This document shows positions 35,353 through 47,413 of a stretch of DNA of 64,000 nt, piece by piece. The position numbers were made by a program, and so were the translations under genes. The notes beneath the pieces are model-generated. The model was not told the origin of the DNA and searched no databases. It saw nothing but the letters and a program-made list of their open reading frames with translations. The first letter of the stretch is position 1. Each line of letters opens with the position of its first letter. The stretch covers positions 50,096,354-50,160,353 of the forward strand of contig NC_065536.1 of NCBI RefSeq assembly GCF_932294415.1, in the 5' to 3' direction. The stretch is from Quercus robur (Eukaryota; Streptophyta; Magnoliopsida; Fagales; Fagaceae).

Positions 35353-37090
35353 TTTTTTATATATGGTGCAAAATTGAGGAACTATTACATGTGTTTTACA
35401 TGCAAGCCTCCTAGAACTCATTATTGTTGGGTCTACATAAGGTGTGTTTTGATGATAGTAGGTAGGTTATATTAACTTTAAGATCTGATTTGTGAATATA
35501 ACTAGGAACGTGATTATATTTATGATTTTAAGTTCTTAGTTTTGTTGCTAAAAATTATGTCCAAATCATCACAAGTTGTGGATAAATAAGTCTTGGCTAC
35601 AATCTTTTTCAGGAGTGCTAATAAGTGTTTTTGGCTTTGGTTTATTTGATGGACAAAGTTTAGTTACAAAATTAGTTGTAACTTAAGGCTGTACCTTACT
35701 TGATATATTTTTTTTTTAGGTGAATTTTGAGAATTCCACCATTGGAAAATCTTCTTCGTATATTTTCCATATTTGTAAAATTTCTAGAAAATTAAAGATA
35801 AATAGATATGCCACCAATAACTTGTTTTAATTGCTAGTTTTTGTAATTTAAAATAATGCATAAAATAGCTTATAGATTATATAGTATATAATATCCGATT
35901 AACACAAAATTTGACATGTATATTAAGAGTGTAAAGAACATACAATTCAACAATTATATTTTCAAAATATGTAGTAATGTTTATTTTATTGAGTAAGATT
36001 ATAATTTTAGGCTACAACCAATTTTGTAGCTAAACTTTGTCCTTATTCGATTTTGTTTTTCTTTTATCATTTCTTAGCTTGCAAATATTTTTCTAAATAT
36101 TGGTTAAATTTTAATTTTGCATGTGAAATGAATTATTTTGTCCTCATTTTAATTGTTGAAAATCATATAAAAATAAGACTACACAAAACTTAGCTATAAT
36201 GATATGATAATTGAAGCAAAGTTGGACAAAACTCTCAAAATTGAGTGTTCTATATATGATGAAGATTTGAAAGCTTTATGGGGACGCACAACTATAATGT
36301 TTTTGGAATTACTTTTTAACCATTGTGGTTTGTGGTTATCAAATGACTACATATTGCAAAAGTTCATATTCATATTAGTTTGGAATATTTAGAAAAAATA
36401 ACAAATAGTGTTGCTAGATTTGCATTTGACAGATTTCACACTAACCACGCTCACTAGAAACATTTCTTAATTTTGTGCTTTAATAGGATTTGATTAAACA
36501 TTGGTGAGGAAAACGTGACTAACAATAATAGTATTGATGACCAGTGTAGTGTAGGTCATAATTAAGATAATTTTTTACAAAATATTTCAAAATACATCGT
36601 GCATCGCACGGGATATTAGTTAGTTATATATAAGTTTCAGCATGCCATTACGTCTACGAGAAAATATAAATTCACAATAAGGTTTTTAGTAATGTCAAAA
36701 TTAATTATCAAAGCCTTTCTTTAATAGTATATAAGATGATTTAACAAAGTAGTTTCTATATTATCTTTTTTATTATTTATTTTTAGTTATATAAGATGAT
36801 GTAACAAATTAGTTTTTATATTATCTATAATACTATACTCCATCTGCTTAGTGAAATATAAAATCTAAAATAATAGGACATTTGGAATCAGATAAAATAG
36901 AAGCCCCGCAAATCCTAACATAGAAAGTGGAGTTATTATTATTACTAACCCGTGGAATAGTTAGCAAATCTTGAATAAATAAATAAATAAATATTCACTT
37001 TGTTGAATATTCCAATTATTTAAAACCGAATGATAATTAAATCAATACTTGATAAAAGGAGGTAAAGTGATAATTAAAAATAAAAACTAA
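35353..37090. other. AT-rich stretch with a further Helitron-like 3' end
   Basis: No gene. At 36598-36620 CGTGCATCGCACG is followed by ggatattagt, a Helitron-type hairpin whose terminal CTAG is mutated to TTAG. No 5' end was found. Confidence 0.5.
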
Positions 37091-37282
37091 AGGTCCGTTT
37101 GGATACAATTTATTTTGCTGAAAATTGAAAACACTGTAGTAAAATAATTTTTAAATGTGTGAAAAATTACTGTTCACTTTTTTTTTTACTGTTCATATGC
37201 CTTGGTGCACTGTTCATGGTGGTCTTTAAAAAAAAAAAAAAAACGCAAACTTGGGGCTTGAAACGCGGATCCAAACCCACAC
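37091..37282 (+). mobile_element. Tourist-like MITE, copy E (192 bp)
   Basis: Starts AGGTCCGTTTGGATAC and ends GGATCCAAACCCACAC, flanked by TAA (37088-37090, 37283-37285). Same inner blocks as copy C (actgtagtaaaataa, actgttca). Confidence 0.87.
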
Positions 37283-37285
37283 TAA

Positions 37286-38628
37286 ATCAATGATTCAAAA
37301 ATAAATTATAAATAATAGCAAAAAAAAAAACACAATTAAAATTATAGAATTAAAATAATACAAAAACCAATTGGGAAAGAGAATTGAGACTGAAATTTCA
37401 ACTAAAAAATTTGTCAAATTTGAATTAGATAAACAACCCAATTTCAAGGGCAAAGCTTGGTCCTAAAATCGACTGAGTACATACAATTCAAAAGAAATTA
37501 ATACCTATATTAATTGACCTAAAATTAGGGTACCATTAAATAACGTCAACGATTATTATTTATTTATAATTCTCAAAAATTTGTTTATTTATTTTTTAGT
37601 AAGATACAAACCTAAATTATAAAATTGGAGATAGAAATTAAAACACAACAAAAGTTTCAGTATAGTCTTTTTTCTTTTCTTATAAAGATGCAAATATGCA
37701 ATACAGTTATACAGTAGGATGCATTTAGAGTGGGGAAGAGAAAGAAATAGAGACACCAAAATTACTCGAGCAAACTTTCACCCGGAAGGAGACTTCTCTA
37801 AATAAAATTTAAAAAGGGAAAAAAAAAACTTACTGTAAGACACCTACAATAAACCGAAGACTCATTTATGAACAACAACAAAGGAATGCCAAAGTTGTTG
37901 TCTGTGTGTGGTTTTATAATGTTTAGGAGAAGTTTTACTATTTAAAATTTTGAATTTAATCAAATAAAAAGATGGACGTAAAAGCAGAGAAGCAGGTAGC
38001 CTTAGTAATCACCATAGGACTGGGTCAATCATGGGTTTCTAGCCGTTTCATAAATTTGGCAGTGAGAAATCAGATTTGCAGGGGAAATAAGGTTGTGTAA
38101 GGTTTAGTGTTGCAGTCAGTTTCCAACTCTATATATATATATTTTTTAATCCAAATTCTAACTTAGTCTCTCTAATATTGCTCTAATTACAAAAATTAAA
38201 AAATAAAATAAATTATAAAGAGGTATAAATTTGTGAGGCTTGCAAAACTGATGATGTATCAAAATTTTAAAAGATCAACAAAAAGTCAAAGACTTTGGTT
38301 ATATATATATACTAAGTCGCTAACCTGTGCAATGCACGGGAATAACTACTAGATGAGTTTCAAAAAAAAAAAAAAACATTATTTTTGAGTTGGATTAGTA
38401 AGCAAAAAGATATAGAAAGAAATAGCACAAAGTTTTATTAGTTAGGCAAAAGAAAGCAATGTTGTTTTATTTATTAGTTTTTGGTGGGAATGAATAAGAG
38501 ACAAAATGTTGCATCTCTAATTTAGTTTGTATTGTATATATAGGTTTATACAAGATAGCTTGTAATATACCAAAATGTGCTTATTGAAACGTCATAACCC
38601 TTCACATTGGATATATATTAAAGGTACC
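37286..38628. other. AT-rich stretch; minus-strand Helitron end at 38311
   Basis: No gene. At 38311-38340 the plus strand reads ACTAAGTCGCTAACCTGTGCAATGCACGGG, whose reverse complement is a Helitron 3' hairpin followed by a CTTAG variant of the terminus. Confidence 0.5.
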
Positions 38629-38825
38629 CATTGAACAAAAATGACCATATTGACCAAAAATATGCCTCTTAAATGAAAATGTGCATTTTGACAGCAAATG
38701 TGTCTTTTGTCTAAAAATGCGCATCTTCAATGAAAATGTGTCTATTGACCGAAAAGATACCTATTGAATGAAAACGTGTGTATTGATCGAAAATGTGCAT
38801 ATTGAATGAAAAAGTGTCTATAGGG
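38629..38825. repeat. 18-19-bp minisatellite, about 11 units
   Basis: Diverged units alternate between aaaatgtgtctattgaccg and aaaatgtgcatattgaatg. A TATA-like gggtataaatagtgg follows at about 38857, so the array may lie in the upstream part of an LTR-like promoter. No LTR edges were found. Confidence 0.75.
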
Positions 38826-39490
38826 TCATAATTCTTTTGGGTATAAATAGTGGTTCATATTCATTTGGTAACTTCTTCTCTTTCATCTTTCTTAGAAACA
38901 CAAGAAACCTTTGGGTCTTCTCCAAAATTGCTATTTGTAGAACCCAATAAACATGGTTGTATCTTGGGGACAAATTTGTAGTAACCCTTTAGCAACTCTT
39001 GGGTGGGGGCAAATATTGTCTAAGGACATTCAATTATGCCTCCAAGTTTATCAAATTTTATGTTTGTCTACTGGATCATTTTGTTATTTCATTATGTTAC
39101 TCATCTAAATTCCCAATAGTTTGGGCAGTTGATTTTTTTGTAAGTCATTTTTTTGGGTTAATTGTGAAAAGGTCTAGGAATCAAGCCACACCAACGGTAG
39201 CAACAATAATACTGAACGATTTCTTTAAATGTCTTACAGATGCTTTTCTTCTCAAATTTCTCATTCTCTTCCCTACGCCTTACTGATGTTTTTCTTTTCA
39301 ATAACAATTTTTTATTTTAATATATACATCTTATGTAAAACGGTGAGTAGATAATAAAACTTAACGGACAAAATGAAAAGACACAATTGTTTGGTGTTTT
39401 TAAATGTATAGGTGGCATAAATTTATGAAGCCAGGTAGCGAGAAAAGGAGTGGTTAACAAAAAGTCAAATGTTTTGCTTTTATATTATTA

Positions 39491-39520
39491 CTAGTCGCTA
39501 ACCTGTGCTATGTATAGAAA
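39491..39520 (-). mobile_element. Helitron 3' terminus, minus strand
   Basis: The plus strand reads A|CTAGTCGCTAACCTGTGCTATG. Its reverse complement ends in the conserved gttagcga-CTAG-T seen at Helitron 1 and 2. The partner 5' end was not found; only the terminus is claimed. Confidence 0.55.
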
Positions 39521-39692
39521 AGTTCAACAATTTTATTTTAATATATTATACGTAATTGTTTCTTTATTAAGTACTAATAAATAAAATTTCAATTAATTTC
39601 ATATTAAATTTTGATATAATATTATATATGTTATTTCTAGAGTATGTTTTGAACAAATAAATCAAGGTTTATAGTAACCTGAGGGTTATAAC

Positions 39693-40780
39693 TAGGACTG
39701 AGATCGGGTCGGGTTGGTTTCACTGCCACCCGCAACCCGACCCAATATTAATCGGGTTTATCAAGGAGAAACTCAACCCAACCCGAAAATTACGAGTCTA
39801 TGGTTGGGTATTGGGTTGGGTCCCTTTTTTTTTTATTTTTTTTTCAAATTGTGTGAAGGTGAATCTATGAAAGGCCTAAAGAAACATTGAAATAGTCACC
39901 ACTTTCATGAGCTATTAATGGGGAAAAAATTACTTACTCTATTAGTCTGACATGCCATTTAAAAGTTTTCGTGGTTTTATAATTATTTTTAAACTTCCAT
40001 GTTGGAAGGATCTCCACTTTTTATGATAATAAATATTAATGTCTTTTTATTTATCAAGTTAATGCATGTCTATGTTTAGGCAATATTTTTTTTTTTTGAA
40101 ATTATTTTACTAATTTAGTGATTGACATTAATGTAAAAAATTAAATTCAATAATTTATTTATTGTCGTATAAGCTTAATGGCCATGATTTCTTGATTAGG
40201 CAACAAACTTTTACAATTTTTTTCCTTGTGTACATCATGACCCAATCCTCATTGAATGAGAAATAAATTTTACCATTTTTGTTTACATCAGCACTAGGGC
40301 GTAGTTTGAAAATATACTTTCCAATAATAAATAAGATCCTTGGTATAATTAGGACCAAAATAAAAACTTTTTTAAACAACAATTTGACTTTCACTATGAC
40401 AAATATTATTGTTAGAGTTATTCCTTTTTTGTAAAGTCCAATTATTGTATCATCATTCTAACCTTCATTTGGATGGAAAATATTTTCACTATTAGTATCA
40501 TTTAAGAAATTATGCTACAATAAATCAAATTATGCTAAAAATTATATTTGGAAATATTGCAAGAAAAGACCATTACAATTTAAATAAAAGCAATATATAA
40601 AAACAACATTTGGCATTGAAAGTTACGGAAAAGATCTTTTTTATTATTATATATTTTAAATTTAAGATCGGTCAGGTTAGGTTGGACCTGAGATTGACCT
40701 GAACCTAACCCAAGCATTCATCCAACCCACCCAAGACCATTCGGGTCAGGTCAGGTTGGCCAGGTCTATGCTTAGCCCTA
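39693..40780 (+). mobile_element. hAT-type non-autonomous element (1088 bp)
   Basis: Ends are TAGGACTGAGATCGGG and, on the minus strand, TAGGGCTAAGCATAG. Flanks gttataac (39685-39692) and gttatacc (40781-40788) match at 7 of 8 positions. Inner ends carry repeated gggtcgggttgg and aacccaaccc blocks, as does the element at 60637. No transposase. Confidence 0.8.
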
Positions 40781-40788
40781 GTTATACC

Positions 40789-43299
40789 GTAGGTTCATAT
40801 AACAATTTTCACATTAAAATTGCAATAATATAATAGCAAAAACTCACATAAAAATAAATACAAAAAAAAAAAAAAATTGTCTATGCTTGTATGCTTCCAT
40901 TTCTCATGGTTGGAAATCTTCATTACTGTATATAGTTGTATCTATGTATGATGAAATCTTATTTTTCACCTCAAGACAAAGTTAAATCATGGTACCAAAG
41001 AGCAACGAAAAGTTGTTTTCAAGCCCCTAGTAGTGTTCTTTCTTTTCCGTGGTACCCTAGATCTCCCAAAAGTTCAACTTATATGCCTTGAAAATGAAAA
41101 TAACTAATTAACTTCCTTGAAAATAACAAAGACCTCCACATGAAATGTCCACTTAATAGAATAAAAATCATATTCTTTAGTTTCACTAATCCACAGTTGA
41201 ATTTAGTAAGTCACATTAAAGTAACATTAAAAACTTTAAAATTACATACGGTCCATCAATCCCATCTTGAAAATCAAAAGATAAAATCATGTGGCTTGAA
41301 AATCATCATCTAAAGCATTGCCATGTCAAATAAGAAAAAGAATATAACAGACATTGAGCACACGCTTAACGCCAAATGTAAAAACCTAGAATTGAATATG
41401 TTTCCCAATATGAAGCTCTTGTTCCCTTTTTTTAACTTGCTAAGTGTAGCTCTTGGTCTAACTTCAAAGTTAAAATCTGCAAAATAGGAATTTAATACTT
41501 TAAAAAAGTTTTGTATCCCTGAACTTATTTTTTAATGGGCAAAGAGAAAGCGAAGAGTTTAAGAAAAATGCTTTCATATCTATCTTAGACATAAATCCTT
41601 TTTACAATCCACACAAAGTCAATCACTAAGCTATTATGCATGAAAATGTTTATGGAGTGGTCTCACACCATTGGCATAAATGATATGCATTTCAAAGTGT
41701 TTCGTTATTCAACTTTCCATCAAACCCCAAATGTGCTATAGATCATCATGCACAATTCAAATTCTCATTCTCACTACTTTAAAGTAGCAACACATCGACA
41801 ATAACAATAGTAAGCAGTCAAGTGATATTATTATGAATCTTTAGTACTCTTCCCAGATACTACCAATATGCATGAGTATTCATTCATCTGATAATTAATT
41901 TAATATGCATATGAGTTATCAAGTTAGTATGTGCAAACTTAATATGAAATTTTAATTTGGTACGTGCAAACTTGTAAATATGACATTTCAAGTTTAATTT
42001 GCATTCAACAACATGTGATTGCAGAATACTTAAAAGTGATATGCACAACTTTTCTTTTTCTAGCTAAATGTGCACTGCCATTCTAGAATTTGCAAAGTAT
42101 ATTAGAAGATACTGTAAAACTGGAGGGAAAAAACCAAAAAGAAATTGGAAGAAGTTGGAAACACACCTAAAAAGAACCATCAATTCGATAAAACACTCAT
42201 TATATATTTATAAATTCATGATCAACTATCTATTAATTGTACATATCAAGAAGCCAACTCTACCTCAAATTGAGAAGTCTGTCTTTGTAAGTTTCTATGG
42301 GGTTCAGATTAGAGATAGATTTTTTATTCTTAGATAACATATCTACTTCTTATAATTAGTACATAGCTAAAAATTAAATCCATTTTAAAAATTGCACAAA
42401 ATAATATAAATGGATCAATAAAAAAAATGTGATTGTGCTGTTGGGTCTATTAATTATTAATTACCAAAATATTAGTCACCTTAAGAACGCCATTGTTTTT
42501 TGTCCATCCCTTCAAAAGAATCAATTAAAAAATGTGATTGTGCTACTGGGTTTATTAATTGTCAAACTCACAGTAATCTTCATCCATGGCTTCTTTGGGA
42601 TGATGTTGATCTAATTTCATCATCTTTTAATTTTCTAACTTGTACATGCGAATTAGATTTTAGATTGTTGTCATGATACCCATTAACAAAGCACCAAACA
42701 GGGCCAAGAAAAACCCTTTCACAAACCCTTTCTTTTAAAGTCATAGATAATAGGTCATACATAATGGATTTGTGGCAACTATAATAGAATAAGCTTCAAG
42801 GCCCCAAGATTTATAAGCTACTTAGGTCAAAAAATAAATTCCTAAAGCATAATCTATTAATTCTAAAGACAACCACACACAAATACATCTAAATGCTAAC
42901 AGTTCTATATAAACAAAATTATAACTTTAAAAAATCAATAAAGACCTATAAAGAATATATAATACAACTTATATAGCTTTGAGACTTATCAATTACCAAA
43001 ATATTAGTCATCTTAATCACAATATCACATAGAAACGATTATATGAATAGATTAATAGGCTTCAACTTATAGCATTAGAACATATTTCTAGTAAATTTTA
43101 TTTATAATATGATTCTTTTAACCAGCCCAAACAATATCCACTTAAAGCTTTTTTCTACTTCTGGTAGCAAATCTAAGTCATGGATGTTTACAGGGACAGA
43201 ACAATATACTACCACTTTAAAAAGGCTTAGACACAGAAACTTACCCCAAGTGAATGAACTTCTGATGGAATCATTAATTTGAGAACTTCTACTTTTAAG
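40789..43299. other. Gene-free AT-rich stretch
   Basis: No domain found in the short ORFs. A roughly 34-bp direct duplication (aaaaaatgtgattgtgct, then ttgggt-tattaatt) occurs at 42424 and 42528, about 104 bp apart. Confidence 0.5.
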
Positions 43300-43438
43300 A
43301 ACCCCTTCAACAAAAAGAAGAGTTTTGACATTTTGTCTTTGGAGGATAAATTGACCCAAAGCTGTAATCCCTTTGGGGTTCTCTTCTTGCAAGCATTTAA
43401 GGGTGAATAATTCCTCTTCTTGCTATCATCAACTGCAC

Positions 43439-43469
<31 letters not shown>

Positions 43470-43640
43470 TTTATATGAAACAAAGAGGAATAAGTTTCAT
43501 ATAATAAAGCACTGACATAAATTTTCTAATTCATATTAATCAACAGCAAGTCAACAACAACAACTGATATGTCTTACCTGCACATCACCGGGTCCAATTG
43601 TACCCTTATGGCCTGCACAATCTCGATGAGTAATGCCTCC
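43300..43640 (-). pseudogene. Pirin-like gene fragment
   Basis: Two minus-strand exons of a pirin-type protein (cupin-fold nuclear protein, related to quercetinase). Exon 43578-43640 encodes 21 residues, GGITHRDCAGHKGTIGPGDVQ apart from one unit, with a good donor (GTAAGAC) and an acceptor (ttttag). The next exon starts at 43432 after tttgtgcag and encodes MIARRGIIH, then a stop, then in a shifted frame KGLQLWVNLSSKDKM, a pirin signature. The stop and frameshift, and the absence of the remaining exons nearby, make this a pseudogene. The following open stretch to 43102 has no pirin similarity that I can see. Confidence 0.75.
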
Positions 43641-44543
43641 CTAAAATCCAAAAAACCCAACTTCAATTTCTCTGCAATTAAACCTGATAATAATCAAGTA
43701 ATTGAATAGCTTTGAGACAAAGTATACCTGTAACATATATTTGATAGTCTTAAAACTTGTAAAATAGAATTCATATTAGTATATACCGAATTAATCACAC
43801 ACAATGAATCAATATTAATGAATGCAAATAACATAAAAAATAACAATGAGTGCGGAAACTCTATGTAGATGATCTAGAAATCCACCGAAAGGAGTCACTG
43901 CAATCCATATCAATCAAAGAAAATTGAAACTTGAAAAAGATCAAATTGGAATTTTTCATTCATGAAAAATTGTCTAACATCAGAAAAGGATCCAAATTCT
44001 TCAAGTCAATCCTGAAAATTTAATACCCATGAATCGAGATTGACACCAACCAAACTTTAAAGAGTGAGAGGACTACAGTTAGAAATGGAGTTAAGGGCGA
44101 CCTTGGAGGTAGAGTGCTCGACATGTTCGGTGTCAAAAATTTCAAAGTGAATGAGAGCAAAAGAAATAGAGCTAGAAAAGATTTGGGTTTTTTTTTTCTT
44201 TTTTTTTCCCTTCAAAGATTTCGTGTAGCATGGTATTTAGTTAATTCTAACGTCAAATTCTACAAAAGACAAAATTAGACTCAACCAAGATTTTTCTCTA
44301 CAGTTGTTTGGTTGCCTCAAACCCTTATCATGTGAAGAATTGGAACAGAGAAAAAACAAATGTAATGTGTGGTTTGATGGAGTTGTTTCAAAGCTATGCA
44401 CAGGAAATGACTGTCAGAGAGAGGAAGAGAGAGTAAACAGAGAGAAGTGGTGTTTTATGTCTTAGTTTTGCATTTTTGCATTTCAGTTTTTTGTGGGATC
44501 CTATATGTAATGTATTTGTAACTGCTATCCAAGAGATAGAACA
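43641..44543. other. Gene-free stretch
   Basis: Nothing recognised. A T-run occurs near 44189-44210 and a (GA)-rich part near 44416-44445. Confidence 0.5.
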
Positions 44544-47413
44544 ATGTCTCTTGTTTACACTCTAACGGCCAACTTTGAGCATCCCACCTCGTCCTTGGAT
44601 ACATCCCTTCCTACGAGGCTTTCAATTCGCTTGGGACCCTATAAAGGCCAAGCATTCTCTCCTTTCTTACATCGACGTCAAAATGAAGGAGTTTCTGCAG
44701 AACACACAAATGTACGAAGCCAGACAGGCCATACCTCATTGACGAAGAAGTGATTCTCCTCCCCTTTCTTGGACAGCATAGCCGATTTGAACCCAGAGGA
44801 TGAAAAATTTAAGGGTGAAGGAGGATCCGAGATTGACGAGATGGTTCAGCATTGAACCCTTATAGTTGATGATTTCGTGGCAGCCCCTCATGGTGAATCA
44901 AGGCAATTGCCATCCCCCACCACTCCAACAACCGTAGTGGTCACACCCACTATCACTCAACGCAACAAGAGTTAGCAGATTGAGTTAGGCTAGGGAAGCC
45001 GACCACCCCTAACTACCATTGTTTGGACCCCATCAGAGGGATCTTGGGCTGTGACTCCTAAGCAAGAAGGGCAAGGTGATTTAGCTCTCCCTCATCCCCC
45101 TTTTCTGTACACCCATAAGTTTAGGGTGCACAGCAGGCATTTATGCGGCCGCCCACTCCCTTCCATCGAAGGCACATGCTAATGGAGGAAAGGTGACAAG
45201 GGTTGGATTGCAGATAGCCTTGGCAAAGCTCTACTCATCCCGTCCAACGTGGTTGCGTTGGAGCAGCATGATGACGAGGATGTCATGCTGGCCTTGAAGA
45301 GGCATTCTGTGGTGGTGTAAACACCACATTTTGTATCCCTTACGACTCGGGCCCCTGTTCCCTAATGATGCCCAAACTCTAAGGCTTAATGCTAGTTTAG
45401 AGCCCAATCGGATATCAAATTGACTTGACGAGTGTTAAAATGGAAAATATAACCTTTTAAATGAGCACAAATCTATTTTTGGAAATAAAATGACCAAAGT
45501 GGCCCTCGGCCCACGTATGTGGATAGTAGCCTGTGTACGTGGGCCAAAACATGAGTACGCAGGCACACTCTTGCGTACGCAGGCACACTCCTGTGTATGC
45601 AACTATGGTTTTAGAGACATAAAAAATGCAAATTTTCTGCAATAATGGCTAAGGTTTGGAATGAATATCACACCGTCTGGGAGCCGTTCCAAACCCCATT
45701 TTTTTCCATTATAATAAGTCTTACATGGTATATTTTCAAAGGACATAGAAATCCCATGGGAAAAATACAAGATTCACTATAAAATAGTGAATCAAAATGG
45801 AGTTTTTTATAAAACACCCTTAAGTCAATTTTGTTTTATTGGGATCTTTTTTGGACCCAATCATTTTAGTTTAACGTTGCTAATTACATTTTTATTGAAT
45901 TGTGATAGATTTGACTGAGAGGAACGGTTAAAATGAGCTTATAAAGCTTCTCATTTGAGGCATTGAGTCTAAATCTTTCTTTTCAGTTTTAATTTTGGTT
46001 TGTTTGTCTTATTTATGCTTATATATGTTTGTTTAGGTTAGTTTTATGGTTTTTATATCCTGAGCATGTTTGGTTGTTAAAATTAGGGTTTTTATTTGTG
46101 CTTTGTTTTTCTACTTTGCTATTTTTGGGTTAGGGTTTCGAGCAGATCTACGCACGCATGCCTTATGCATGTGTACATGGGCCTCCTTCTGCGTATGCAG
46201 GTGCTTGGCCTGTGTACACAGCCTTCGGTATGAGTATGCAGGCCGCTACCCAAAAACCCTAGTTTAGTCTTCTGCTTCTGTCTCATTTTATTTTCTTATC
46301 TCACATGTTCCTGTTTAAGTTTCTTTTTATGTGTATGTGTATTTGATGCCTCTGTTTTATATGTTTTATTGTTATTTACCTTTGATATGCTAGATTAGGG
46401 TTTCATCTCTTGTTTCTTAGTTAGATACAATGAACATGCATTCACATGCCCATGCATAATGCCATAGGTGTTGAGTTGCTACAAGGTGAGTAAAAGTAAG
46501 TCATGCATTCACATGAACATACATATGTGTTGTTATGTTTTGTTTGATGAAGATGTACGTGTGTTGTTGTGTTGCATTTTGTGTTTTGTGTTTAATTGTT
46601 AAATGATGTACTTGCTGCTATGATTCAGTTGCTGCCTTATATATGACATGATAGGGTTTCCACATGTTAGATGAATGCTAGGGTTGTATATGTGTGGTTT
46701 GGTTTCTTAGGCTTTATGGATGGATATGTATGGGTTTTAGGATAATGATGCCATGTTGTATACTTAGATGTATGCTAGTGTGTGTGTGTGAGTTTAGGAC
46801 ATAAGTGTTGAACATGATTTTAACGAGTTTAAGACGTAAGACACAATGATGGGAGGCCAACCTTATGGTTGGGCGGTCTTGGATGCCTAACACCCTCCCA
46901 AGAATGTACTTAAACTCCGAACCCATATATCTGGTAGTAAGATCAATGGTCCTTCCTCGAAAGGACGCTATATTCATAGTTCCTAGGCCATTGCAAAACT
47001 AAGTGGTGACTCCTTCGTTGTGTCCACATGTGGTAAGGAGTTTCACATTTTGTATTTATATATTTTTGTCACATCTCTTTTCGCTTTTAATATTGATGTT
47101 TCCTTTGATTCTCCTGCAGACTAGCCAGTGAATTCAAGTATTGGAGGCTCGTTTGAAAAAGGTAGCCAAGGACCTAGAGAAGGGGATTGCCTTGAGGCAG
47201 CACTTCAAAAGCGAACTCCAAAGTCTGGCAGACTTGATCCACCGTCTTAAAATAGCTCAAGCTATGGTAGAGAAGAAGGTGGAGACCCTTGTGAAAAGGG
47301 TTGAGGAGGTCAACCTCAAGGTTACCGAGGCCTTAAGTGTGGTCACGTCCAAGACTGCCGAGATGGAGGCGATGAAATAGCAATGTACCGAAGATGAACA
47401 GAACAGAAAATTT
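44544..47413 (+). pseudogene. Second, diverged Tat-type extra-ORF (aORF) remnant
   Basis: Exonic pieces lie at about 44544-45312 and 47120-47410. The piece ending at 45312 contains WRKGDKGWIADSLGKALLIPSN and LALKRHSV, aligning with the 5415-7990 copy (GYVIDAVEQALLLPKD, LSLKRDLAM) up to the same exon end. The intron donor (GTAAGG, 47033) and acceptor (ctcctgcag, 47119) leave an 87-bp intron. The next exon encodes a Lys/Glu-rich coiled coil (47141-47380) as in the first copy. A solo LTR (45313-47028) splits exon from donor, and a Mutator-like element truncates it at 47414. Several stops are present. The rest of its parent retrotransposon is not visible. Confidence 0.72.
45313..47028 (+). mobile_element. 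Solo LTR 1 (1716 bp) at a splice junction
   Basis: Starts TGGTGTAAACACC and ends GTGTCCACA, flanked by TGTGG on both sides (45308-45312, 47029-47033). Matches solo LTR 2 along much of its length (acgactcgggc, gttccc-aatgatgcc, gggaggcgttccaaacccc-type blocks). It contains clusters of GCGTACGC-like palindromes at 45510-45600 and 46144-46250, and a tggtgactcc block near its right end. No internal retroelement sequence. Confidence 0.82.

Noticed and set aside
42068-42337. 89-residue plus-strand ORF
   Set aside because: No domain, AT-rich composition, no supporting splice or promoter context.
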